Assembly: GCA_002396205.1 (NCBI GenBank)
Contig: DGXB01000076.1
Location: 1-9,671 of the forward strand
Source: Bacteroidales bacterium UBA4243
GTDB taxonomy: Bacteria > Bacteroidota > Bacteroidia > Bacteroidales > F082
DNA: 9,671 bases
Direction of reading: 5' to 3'
The notes beneath the pieces are model-generated. The model was given only the letters and a program-made list of their open reading frames with translations, did not search any database and had not been told where the DNA came from. Below, in pieces: positions 1 through 5,099 of this stretch. A program made the translations under genes and the position numbers. Every line of letters starts with the position of its first letter. The first letter of the stretch is position 1.

Positions 1-264
1 AAGACTTCCTTGCCCGAAGAGGAATGGTACACTTCGACCTACGACGGCAAGGAAAAGAAGACCATCGGGCGCAAGTATGCCGACTTCCAAATCTCGAAGT
101 TCGGTACCAACGCCCAGCCTTATTACTGCCTTATGGACCACAACGGCAACCTCCTGATGAAGCCCCGTGCCTACGATTTAGACAAGGACGCCTTTGTAGA
201 CTTCCTGAAAGGTGGTATCGAGAACTTCAAAGCTGGGACGTATTATAAAAAGGTGATAGAGTAA
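1..264 (+). CDS. C-terminal fragment of a DsbD-type thiol:disulfide interchange protein (thioredoxin-like domain)
   Basis: The reading frame is open from base 1 and ends at TAA 262-264, so only the last 87 residues are present and the true start lies outside the window. The fragment carries DFQISKFGTNAQPYYCLMD, then HNGNLL, then a closing helix ending in FLKGGIENFK. This matches the end of the C-terminal thioredoxin-like domain of Bacteroidota DsbD proteins, where the cis-proline loop (here AQPYY) is followed by a beta hairpin and a helix. In that family the protein spans the inner membrane and passes electrons from cytoplasmic thioredoxin to periplasmic disulfide partners. The CXXC motif and the membrane segments would lie upstream and cannot be seen. 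Assignment rests on the cis-Pro region and C-terminal pattern only; another periplasmic thioredoxin-like protein is possible. A strong intrinsic terminator follows 25 bases after the stop. Confidence 0.72.
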   Translation, partial: KTSLPEEEWYTSTYDGKEKKTIGRKYADFQISKFGTNAQPYYCLMDHNGNLLMKPRAYDLDKDAFVDFLKGGIENFKAGTYYKKVIE

Positions 265-289
265 TTCATCGTTTGCGGTATAATAAGAA

Positions 290-317
290 GGGAGAGCAAA
301 AACACTCTCCCTTTTTT
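290..317 (+). terminator. Intrinsic terminator after the DsbD-like gene
   Basis: Perfect 7-bp stem GGGAGAG (290-296) / CTCTCCC (305-311) with an 8-base A-rich loop, followed by six T (312-317). A-T and G-T pairs flanking the stem lengthen it further. It lies 25 bases beyond the stop codon of the upstream gene. Confidence 0.9.
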
Positions 318-360
318 GTCTGTTATTGGTACTTTTTTTTCGGTTTTTATGCAAATCATA

Positions 361-379
361 AAATCCGGTTTTCGGATTT
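361..379. other. Small perfect dyad in the 265-525 intergenic region
   Basis: AAATCCG (361-367) and CGGATTT (373-379) form a perfect 7-bp inverted repeat around GTTTT. There is no T-run after it, so it is not a convincing terminator. It may be an operator or simply a chance dyad in AT-rich DNA. Apart from this, the terminator, the promoter and the leader hairpin listed separately, I see nothing coding in 265-525. Confidence 0.35.
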
Positions 380-433
380 ACATAAATAATGATGATTCTT
401 CCCGTTTTGTGCTGAAAAAAATCGTGCATTTGG

Positions 434-462
434 TTGCGTTTATTGCTTTTTTCATATTTTTG
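434..462 (+). promoter_or_regulatory. Bacteroidota-type promoter for the AAA/DUF4143 gene
   Basis: TTG (434-436), an 18-base spacer, then TATTTTTG (455-462), which fits the Bacteroidota -7 consensus TAnnTTTG. A second possible -33 box, TTTG, is at 429-432. The inferred start of transcription is near 468, giving a leader of about 58 bases to the first ATG. Confidence 0.7.
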
Positions 463-492
463 CACTTCGAAAATTGAAGGTAAATTCGTGAC

Positions 493-528
493 CGTACTCC
501 CGAAATTTCCATAAAATTCAGGAGTATG
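493..528 (+). promoter_or_regulatory. Leader hairpin covering the SD-like site and first ATG of the ATPase gene
   Basis: Bases 495-508 pair with 513-526 at 12 of 14 positions around the four-base loop CCAT. Two further pairs (494 with 527 as G-U, 493 with 528) bring the whole ATG at 526-528 into the stem. The only SD-like sequence, AGGAG (520-524), is in the same arm and just one base before that ATG. The structure could hide the first start codon, or it could be a DNA operator, in which case ATG 550 would be the real start. Confidence 0.5.
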
Positions 529-1689
529 CTCCCTAAATTTGAAGTTAATATGTACAAGAGGATATTTGATATTGAGCGTAAGTTGGACGAAGGAATGTTT
601 CTGTTTGGTGCACGTCAGACAGGGAAATCCACCCTTTTGAAAGAACGGTTTAACGACGGAATTTACTACGATTTGCTCAATCCAAGTGTTAGAAGGGCCT
701 TCAAGCTGAATCCGAATTCCCTATGGGAAGCCCTGCAGGACAAACCTGCTGGCACACTTGTCATAGTGGATGAAATCCAAAAAGTCCCGGAGCTGCTGGA
801 TGTGGTGCATTCGTTGATGGTGGATAGAGGGCTGTGGTTCATCCTTAGCGGTTCCAGCGCACGGAAACTCAAACGCTCAGGTGCCAATACGTTAGGCGGT
901 CGTGCCATACCCGAAACACTGTACCCTCTTGTTTGGCCAGAAGTGACCGATTTCCAGATTGACCGTGCCGTGCAGAACGGTATGATTCCTCGTCATTATA
1001 TGGTTGAGGATGCCACCAAGCGACTTTCCGGCTATGTGAAAGTGTATTTGGACGAAGAAATCAGGGAAGAAGGCGAAGTGAGGGAACTCGATGCCTTTGA
1101 ACGTTTTATGGAGGTGGCCGCCATTTCCGACGGTGAGATGCTGAACTATTCCAATATTGCCTCCGATTGTGGAGTTTCGGCAAAAACGGTCAAGTCGTAT
1201 TTCCAAATCCTTTACGATACGCTTATCGGGTATGAAATCCCTGCATTCAGGAAGGAAGTCAAGCGAAAGATTGTCCAAGCGCCTCGGTTCTATTATTTTG
1301 ATGTCGGGCTTGCCAACTATCTGATGGGGCGTCACTCCCTTAAACGAGGGACCGATGACTACGGGCACGCCTTTGAACATTTTGTGATGCAGGAGATGAT
1401 AGCCTACAAAGGTTACAACGACAAACGTGACGTTATCTCCTATTGGCACACCTACGACAAAAAAGAGGTGGATGCCATCATCGGCGACGCAAAAGTGGCC
1501 ATCGAAATCAAGTCAACCGAACACGTGGAGACCAAGCACAAAAAAGGCCTCAAGGCTTTCAAGGAAGAACACCCGGACTGCCGCTTGATACTTGTGTCAC
1601 TTGACCCAATTACCCGCAAATCCGGAGACGAGGAATTGATTTACGTTCTCGATTTCCTGAAGATGCTATGGAATAGTGAAATATTCTGA
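526..1689 (+). CDS. AAA-family ATPase with DUF4143 domain
   Basis: This 387-residue protein has a P-loop GARQTGKST (residues 28-36), Walker B LVIVDE (78-83) and a sensor-like strand ILSGSSARKL (106-115), the hallmarks of AAA_14 ATPases. A DUF4143-type middle region (from about YVKVYLDEEIREE) follows. The C-terminal part has EVDAIIGD and AIEIKS, resembling the E/D...ExK core of the PD-(D/E)XK nuclease fold seen in this family. Such proteins are common, often solitary, in Bacteroidota and archaea, and their function is not established. The first ATG (526) is given; ATG 550 (residue 9) is a serious alternative, since family members usually begin about 20 residues before the P-loop and the 526 codon sits in a hairpin. 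The gene stands alone with its own promoter and terminator. Its codons look more AT-rich than those of the dipeptidase and secreted-protein genes, which fits horizontal acquisition but is only an impression. The family call is strong; the function is unknown. Confidence 0.9.
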   Translation: MLPKFEVNMYKRIFDIERKLDEGMFLFGARQTGKSTLLKERFNDGIYYDLLNPSVRRAFKLNPNSLWEALQDKPAGTLVIVDEIQKVPELLDVVHSLMVDRGLWFILSGSSARKLKRSGANTLGGRAIPETLYPLVWPEVTDFQIDRAVQNGMIPRHYMVEDATKRLSGYVKVYLDEEIREEGEVRELDAFERFMEVAAISDGEMLNYSNIASDCGVSAKTVKSYFQILYDTLIGYEIPAFRKEVKRKIVQAPRFYYFDVGLANYLMGRHSLKRGTDDYGHAFEHFVMQEMIAYKGYNDKRDVISYWHTYDKKEVDAIIGDAKVAIEIKSTEHVETKHKKGLKAFKEEHPDCRLILVSLDPITRKSGDEELIYVLDFLKMLWNSEIF

Positions 1690-1696
1690 AATAATC

Positions 1697-1733
1697 AAAA
1701 AATGAAGGAAGGACATAATTTGCCCTTCCTTCA
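1697..1733 (-). terminator. Back-to-back terminator between the ATPase and dipeptidase genes
   Basis: Perfect 10-bp inverted repeat TGAAGGAAGG (1703-1712) / CCTTCCTTCA (1724-1733) with an 11-base loop. Six A at 1697-1702 become a T-run on the minus strand, so it is a canonical intrinsic terminator for the dipeptidase gene. On the plus strand the stem follows the ATPase stop by 13 bases but lacks a downstream T-run, so it would end that transcript less efficiently. Confidence 0.85.
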
Positions 1734-1754
1734 GATCTCTATGATAATTAAGGT

Positions 1755-3131
1755 TTAAGCGATTTCTTCACCCTTCGCAAAATGCTGATAGAAAGCGATG
1801 ATCGTCTCGATGCCTTTGTAGAAGTGGTCGAGGCGGTAGTTCTCGTTGGGGCTGTGGATGGCGTCTTCGCCGAGGCCGAAGCCCATCAGGATGGATTTGA
1901 TGCCGAGCACTTCCTCGAACCACGCGATGATCGGGATGGAGCCGCCCGAACGCATCGGGATGGGCTGCTTGCCGTAAGTGTCCATGTAGGCGGCTTCGGC
2001 GGCTTTGTAGGCCGGCAGCTCGATGGGGCAGCCGTAGGCCTGTCCGCCATGCAGCGGCGTGACTTTAACGGTCACATAGTCGGGGGCGTTCTGCTCGAAG
2101 TAGTCCTTCACCAGTTCGGCAATCTTCTCGTGGTTCTGGTTGGGCACGAGGCGGCACGACAGCTTGGCGTAGGCCTTCGAGGGCAGCACGGTCTTGGAGC
2201 CTTCGCCCGTATAGCCGCCCCACATTCCGCAGAGGTCGAAGGTCGGGCGGATGCCGACGCGTTCGATCTTGGTGTAGCCATTCTCGCCGCGCAAGGCGTT
2301 CACGCCGACGCTCTTCTTGAAGTCTTCCTCGCTGTAAGGCGCCATGTTGAGAAGTTCGCGCTCGCGGGGCGTGCTTTCCACCACGTCGTCGTAGAAGTGT
2401 GGGATGGTGATGTGGTTGTTTTCGTCCATGCACTTGGCAATCATCTCGCACAAGGTGTTGAGCGGGTTGGCCACGGCACCACCGAACAGGCCTGAGTGCA
2501 GGTCGGCATTGGGGCCGGTGACTTCGATTTCCCAATAGGCCAAGCCGCGTAGTCCCGTGGTGATGCTCGGCACGTCGGTGGCGATCATCGAGGTGTCGGA
2601 AACGAGGATGATGTCGGCCTTCACCAGGTCTTTGTACTCCTCAATCCACTTCGAGAGGCTGCCCGAGCCGATTTCCTCTTCGCCTTCGAGCATGAACTTC
2701 ACATTGCAGGGCAGGGTGTTGGTCTTGACCATCGTCTCGAAGGCTTTGGCATGCATGAACGACTGGCCTTTGTCGTCGTCGGCGCCGCGAGCCCAGATCT
2801 TGCCGTCCTTGACGACGGGTTCAAACGGGTCGGTGTGCCAGAGGTCGATCGGGTCGACGGGCATCACGTCGTAGTGGCCGTAGACCAAGACGGTGGGCAG
2901 TTTCGGGTCGATGATCTTCTCGCCATAGACGATGGGGTTGCCTTCGGTGGGCATCACCTCGGCCTTGTCGGCACCGGCTTTCAGCAGGTTGTCGCGCCAA
3001 CATTCTGCGCAACGGATCATGTCGGGCTTGTGGGCCGACTCGGAGCTGATGGAGGGGATTCTGATTAAGCCGAAGAGTTCCTCAAGGAAACGCTCTTTGT
3101 TGGCTTCGATGTAGTCTTTTGTGATTTGCAT
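1755..3131 (-). CDS. M20 family metallopeptidase (CNDP/PepV-like dipeptidase)
   Basis: At 458 residues this is full length for M20 dipeptidases. The two-zinc active site is complete: H86 and D88 in GHYDVMP, bridging D119 in RGADDDKG, general base E152 and metal ligand E153 in EGEEEIGS, D179 in SDTSM, and the distal ligand H426 in EDAIHSPNE. A lid/dimerisation domain is inserted between about 190 and 350 (GPNADLHSGLFGG is its typical start). No signal peptide is seen, so it should act in the cytoplasm, splitting dipeptides or related N-acyl amino acids. The exact substrate cannot be read from the sequence. The start at 3131 places the first helix correctly and is preceded by an AT-rich leader without an SD site, as is common in Bacteroidota. 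The gene is monocistronic, with its own promoter near 3198-3226 and a terminator 22 bases after the stop. The long open frames opposite it are shadows of its GC-rich codons. Confidence 0.93.
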   Translation of the reverse strand: MQITKDYIEANKERFLEELFGLIRIPSISSESAHKPDMIRCAECWRDNLLKAGADKAEVMPTEGNPIVYGEKIIDPKLPTVLVYGHYDVMPVDPIDLWHTDPFEPVVKDGKIWARGADDDKGQSFMHAKAFETMVKTNTLPCNVKFMLEGEEEIGSGSLSKWIEEYKDLVKADIILVSDTSMIATDVPSITTGLRGLAYWEIEVTGPNADLHSGLFGGAVANPLNTLCEMIAKCMDENNHITIPHFYDDVVESTPRERELLNMAPYSEEDFKKSVGVNALRGENGYTKIERVGIRPTFDLCGMWGGYTGEGSKTVLPSKAYAKLSCRLVPNQNHEKIAELVKDYFEQNAPDYVTVKVTPLHGGQAYGCPIELPAYKAAEAAYMDTYGKQPIPMRSGGSIPIIAWFEEVLGIKSILMGFGLGEDAIHSPNENYRLDHFYKGIETIIAFYQHFAKGEEIA

Positions 3132-3149
3132 AATCGGTAATTTAGATTT

Positions 3150-3190
3150 AAAGATTCAAGATTTAAAATTTAAAGATTCAAAGATTCAAG
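3150..3190. repeat. Three copies of an 11-base AT-rich direct repeat in the dipeptidase leader
   Basis: AAAGATTCAAG occurs at 3150-3160 and 3180-3190, with a one-base variant (AAAGATTCAAA) at 3172-3182 that overlaps the last copy by three bases. Between them is the near-palindrome TTTAAAATTTAAA. The tract lies between the predicted transcription start of the dipeptidase gene and its ATG, so it would be transcribed as an AU-rich 5' leader of about 60 bases. It may be a low-complexity tract or a binding site array. Confidence 0.7.
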
Positions 3191-3197
3191 AATGGGG

Positions 3198-3226
3198 CAA
3201 AGATAGGGTTTTTTTTGATAGAACTC
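3198..3226 (-). promoter_or_regulatory. Probable promoter of the dipeptidase gene
   Basis: On the minus strand TATCTTTG (3205 down to 3198) is a perfect TAnnTTTG box. The -33 region (around 3220-3226) is poor, with no clean TTG at 18 bases, so support comes mainly from the -7 box and its position 66 bases before the ATG. It is divergent from the antitoxin promoter starting at 3237. Confidence 0.55.
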
Positions 3227-3236
3227 CTATATCTCC

Positions 3237-3265
3237 TTGCGTTTCATGTTTTTTGTTTATCTTTG
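3237..3265 (+). promoter_or_regulatory. Promoter of the first toxin-antitoxin module
   Basis: TTG (3237-3239), 18 bases, TATCTTTG (3258-3265). It lies in a 47-base block (3222-3268) that matches 3998-4044, in front of the second module, at 44 of 47 positions. The match covers the spacer and upstream flank too, so it is more than a shared promoter consensus. A good SD site, AAGGAG (3278-3283), lies 9 bases before the ATG at 3293. Confidence 0.8.
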
Positions 3266-3292
3266 CGGATTGATAATAAGGAGAAAAACACT

Positions 3293-3553
3293 ATGAACAC
3301 AGCCGAAATGACTGCGGAGTTGTTCCGCGACCTCAGTGTGATAGCCGAAGACGACAACCTGATGAAACGAGCCACGCGTTATTTGCGGAAACTCGCTTGC
3401 GAGCGTAGAGCTGACGATACGCTGATGACCAAGGACGAGTTTTTTGCCATGATTGACCGCTCGTTGGAGAAGGCGAAACAAGGCAAGGTTACTCGTCAGA
3501 TGCCTGGAGAATCAGTCGATGAATTGCTAAAACGTTGTGGTTATGACATATAA
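3293..3553 (+). CDS. Antitoxin of a YoeB/Txe-type toxin-antitoxin module
   Basis: The protein has 86 residues, starting at ATG 3293. The frame is open further upstream, but that stretch contains the promoter, and AAGGAG at 3278-3283 fixes this start. The sequence is charged and helical, with an N-terminal part (about 1-38) that could dimerise and bind DNA, then LMTKDEFFAMIDRSLEKAKQGK and a short tail LLKRCGYDI. This layout is typical of small Bacteroidales antitoxins encoded just before RelE/YoeB-fold toxins; I do not see a clear Phd/YefM fold. In such modules the antitoxin C-terminus wraps the toxin and the complex represses its own promoter. The toxin gene starts inside the last codons (11-base overlap), so the two are translationally coupled. 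The assignment depends strongly on the neighbour. Confidence 0.8.
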   Translation: MNTAEMTAELFRDLSVIAEDDNLMKRATRYLRKLACERRADDTLMTKDEFFAMIDRSLEKAKQGKVTRQMPGESVDELLKRCGYDI

Positions 3554-3818
3554 TCTCGACTATACTGAAGATGCTTTGGCAGGTTTGGCCAAACTTGCCA
3601 AAAATGAACCTATGGCTTTCAAGAAGGCAAAGAGCCTTTTGAACGAGTTGGAAACGCATCCCTACACTGGCACGGGCCATCCGCATCCCCTGAAGGAAGA
3701 CCGTGCAGGCCAATGGGCGCGCAGCATCAGCAAGAAGCACCGCCTCGTCTACCAAGTGGAAGACATGCAGGTGCTCGTCCTCGTGCTTTCCGCCTACGGG
3801 CATTATGACGACAAATGA
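3543..3818 (+). CDS. YoeB/Txe family toxin (ribosome-dependent mRNA interferase)
   Basis: From ATG 3543 the protein has 91 residues; a GTG two codons earlier is possible but unneeded. The match to YoeB runs through HPYTGTGHPHPLK, the W58-A-R60 segment, KKHRLVYQV and a final GHY. Comparing with E. coli YoeB from memory, R67 corresponds to catalytic R65, H87 to H83 and Y88 to Y84. The general-base position E46 is H48 here, and the second Arg of the WSRRI motif is S61. YoeB-fold toxins cut mRNA in the ribosomal A site when the antitoxin is degraded. The start lies 11 bases inside the antitoxin gene with no separate SD, so expression should depend on antitoxin translation. The His at the Glu site may alter or weaken activity, though histidine could also act as a base. 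The family is confident; activity is uncertain. Confidence 0.9.
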   Translation: MTYNLDYTEDALAGLAKLAKNEPMAFKKAKSLLNELETHPYTGTGHPHPLKEDRAGQWARSISKKHRLVYQVEDMQVLVLVLSAYGHYDDK

Positions 3819-3831
3819 GTTTTTCGCCTCA

Positions 3832-3856
3832 CGCAGAACCCGCAGAATCCGCTGAA
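3832..3856. repeat. Degenerate CGCAGAA tandem motif downstream of the toxin gene
   Basis: CGCAGAACC (3832-3840) is followed directly by CGCAGAATC (3841-3849) and a decayed third unit CGCTGAA. It begins 14 bases after the toxin stop and leads into the 90-base element. The whole 3819-4067 stretch holds only this, the element and the next promoter; I see no terminator for the first toxin-antitoxin module and no gene. Confidence 0.5.
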
Positions 3857-3902
3857 TGAAGAGGAAGCAAATCTAAAGCTTTGCCGCGCTTTGCTCGCAC
3901 CG

Positions 3903-3992
3903 CCTCGCACTGACGCAAAGCTGTGCCATCCAAGCCCTGAAAGGGCGATAATAATCCATCGGGCGATTTCAATCCCCGACGACCGAACCACT
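3903..3992. repeat. Structured 90-base intergenic repeat, copy 1
   Basis: This copy matches 4851-4940 at 82 of 90 positions without gaps. It contains GCCCT-GAA-AGGGC (3934-3946) and the inverted repeat TCGGG (3959-3963) / CCCGA (3975-3979). A further pair, GCTTTGC (3888-3894) / GCAAAGC (3915-3921), begins just outside the left edge. The right edge is six bases from the start of the 47-base promoter block of the second toxin-antitoxin module. No protein-coding frame is convincing. It resembles a REP or MITE-like family in its size, hairpins and intergenic position. Confidence 0.8.
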
Positions 3993-4012
3993 GAAAAAAC
4001 TCCCATATCCCC

Positions 4013-4041
4013 TTGCGTCTCATGTTTTTTGTTTATCTTTG
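4013..4041 (+). promoter_or_regulatory. Promoter of the second toxin-antitoxin module
   Basis: TTG (4013-4015), 18 bases, TATCTTTG (4034-4041), inside the block 3998-4044 that duplicates the promoter block of the first module with only three T-to-C differences. Transcription would start near 4048, about 20 bases before the ATG at 4068, leaving a short leader with no clear SD. Confidence 0.8.
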
Positions 4042-4067
4042 CGGCATAAAAAGAGAAAACAGCGATT

Positions 4068-4319
4068 ATGACAGCAATTGAATTACAAGCCGACACGATG
4101 CAACTGCTCCAGCAGTTCGACAAAACCGACACTTCGCTTTGGAAGAAGATACTTGACGCCATCGCGGCCATTTACCAAGACGAGGCGAGGCAGCAGGCCA
4201 AAAAACGCTCCGAGCAAAAACTGAAAATGCGCCAAATGTTAGGCGCCTTCGAGGATAGTGCTACCGACGATTGGAAACAGGCCAAGGAAGATTGTCTTAC
4301 CGATAAATACGCCCGATAA
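4068..4319 (+). CDS. Putative antitoxin partner of the PIN-domain toxin
   Basis: An 83-residue, highly charged and probably all-helical protein. Residues 1-33 look like an amphipathic dimerisation or DNA-binding segment. Residues 38-55 are rich in Lys, Arg, Gln and Glu, and the acidic tail (GAFEDSATDDW...) could contact the toxin. I recognise no named domain. The role is inferred from its position: it lies immediately before a PIN-domain gene, its stop TAA (4317-4319) shares one base with the next ATG, and the pair has its own promoter. Its first residues resemble those of the first antitoxin in pattern (E5, A8, L14, D21 coincide), which fits the nearly identical promoters and suggests that the N-terminus reads the same operator. 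This is a weak similarity judged by eye. No SD is obvious upstream. Confidence 0.75.
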   Translation: MTAIELQADTMQLLQQFDKTDTSLWKKILDAIAAIYQDEARQQAKKRSEQKLKMRQMLGAFEDSATDDWKQAKEDCLTDKYAR

Positions 4320-4735
4320 TGAGAGTTTTCATCGACACCAATGTCTTTCTCGACTTGCTTTGGAAACGAGAAGGGTTCCTTGAAGATTCACTGCGTGTTT
4401 TCGATTTGGCGGTTGACGGCGTTTTTGAACTTCTTATTTCGGACTTGAGCATTGCGAATATCAAATACATTACCCGAAAAGACTATCCCGTTGAAAAGTT
4501 CTATGATGTTATGTCGGTTTTCAGGCCGGTGTTCACCATTGTCCCTGTCGGCGAAAATGCCGTTGACAAGGCGCTTGCCTTGAAAGCCAATGACTTCGAG
4601 GATGCTTTGCAATATTTCTCGGCGGTCCAATTCCAGGCCAATTTCTTGCTGACGCGCAACATAAAGGATTACGCATTCGCCACCATGCAGGTGCTGACGC
4701 CCTCGGATTTTTTGAAGCGTTATTTCCCGAAATAA
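4319..4735 (+). CDS. PIN-domain RNase toxin (VapC-like, PIN_3 type)
   Basis: The 138-residue protein spans one PIN domain. It begins MRVFIDTNVFLDLL with the first metal-binding acid D6. SDLSIANIKYI (41-51) is the helix that in this subgroup usually carries Asn rather than the VapC Glu. FEDALQYFSA (93-102) supplies the central acid D95, and TRNIKDY (112-118) supplies D117. PIN domains use these acids to bind Mg or Mn and cut RNA; VapC-type toxins often cut tRNA or rRNA loops, but the target here is unknown. The ATG overlaps the antitoxin stop by one base, so translation is coupled. No terminator follows, and the region after the stop enters the repeat cluster. Length and motif spacing look intact. 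Plain PIN nucleases outside toxin-antitoxin systems also exist, but the paired small upstream gene favours a toxin. Confidence 0.9.
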   Translation: MRVFIDTNVFLDLLWKREGFLEDSLRVFDLAVDGVFELLISDLSIANIKYITRKDYPVEKFYDVMSVFRPVFTIVPVGENAVDKALALKANDFEDALQYFSAVQFQANFLLTRNIKDYAFATMQVLTPSDFLKRYFPK

Positions 4736-4850
4736 ACGCCGCTCCACCTCTTCACAGTTCCAAAACCAAAAAACATCCCTGACCTCCTACTTTCAACTTC
4801 TAACTACTCTATACTCCCAACTAAAAACTACTACCCTGGACTGTTTCGTG

Positions 4851-4940
4851 CCTCGCAGTGACGCAAAGCGGTGCCATCCAAGCCCTGAAGGGGCGACGAC
4901 AATCCATCGGGCGATTTCAATCCCCGACAACTGAACCACT
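4851..4940. repeat. Structured 90-base intergenic repeat, copy 2
   Basis: It is aligned without gaps to 3903-3992 with eight substitutions. Both inner hairpins are kept: GCCCT (4882-4886) / GGGGC (4890-4894), where the single change turns an A-U pair into G-U, and TCGGG (4907-4911) / CCCGA (4923-4927). Pairing is thus preserved despite sequence drift in the second arm. It lies after the PIN toxin gene and inside low-complexity tracts. Confidence 0.8.
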
Positions 4941-5008
4941 CCCAACTAAAAACTAAAAACTCCCAACCTCTGGACTGCTTCCACCGCGTTTTGCTCGTGG
5001 CAGGCTCT

Positions 5009-5042
5009 CCTCGCACTGACGCAAAGCGACAACCGAACAACT
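5009..5042. repeat. Deletion derivative of the 90-base repeat, copy 3
   Basis: CCTCGCACTGACGCAAAGC (5009-5027) equals the left end of copy 1, and it is followed directly by GACAACCGAACAACT, which matches the right end (4926-4940 in copy 2) with two differences. About 56 internal bases, including both inner hairpins, are missing. The upstream TTTTGCTCG stretch also resembles the left flank of copy 1. Confidence 0.65.
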
Positions 5043-5099
5043 ACCAACTCCCAACTTGTAACTCCTAACTCCTAACTGAAAAAAAATTCCCCTTCCCCC

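Larger units (their letters stand above)
4786..5078. repeat. Low-complexity AACTCC/CAACTAAAAACT tracts within the repeat cluster
   Basis: Short A/C/T tracts occur at about 4786-4834, 4938-4968 and 5036-5078. The 17-mer ACTCCCAACTAAAAACT is exact at 4813-4829 and 4938-4954 and so flanks copy 2 of the 90-base element; the heptamer AACTCCT is repeated in tandem from 5060. CTGGACTGyTTC also recurs at 4836-4847 and 4970-4981. The region 4736-5120 therefore looks like degenerate tandem units rather than genes. Open frames here are artefacts. Confidence 0.75.

Noticed and set aside
178..465. 95-residue minus-strand frame across the first intergenic region
   Set aside because: It runs through the terminator, the promoter and the end of the DsbD-like gene, has no homology I recognise and no promoter or SD of its own.
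892..1449. 185-residue minus-strand frame opposite the ATPase gene
   Set aside because: The plus-strand protein has clear AAA/DUF4143 motifs; the opposite frame has none and is a shadow.
1782..2495. 237-residue plus-strand frame opposite the dipeptidase gene
   Set aside because: It is Val/Gly/Asp-rich, as expected opposite GC-biased codons, while the minus frame carries the whole M20 active site.
3215..3292. Upstream extension of the first antitoxin frame
   Set aside because: The stretch contains the promoter, and AAGGAG at 3278-3283 selects ATG 3293.
3803..4171. 122-residue minus-strand frame across 3819-4067
   Set aside because: It translates the repeat element and the promoter block and has no recognisable domain.
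3888..5078. Possible CRISPR array in the repeat region
   Set aside because: Repeats are too few, unevenly spaced and degenerate, and no cas gene is nearby.
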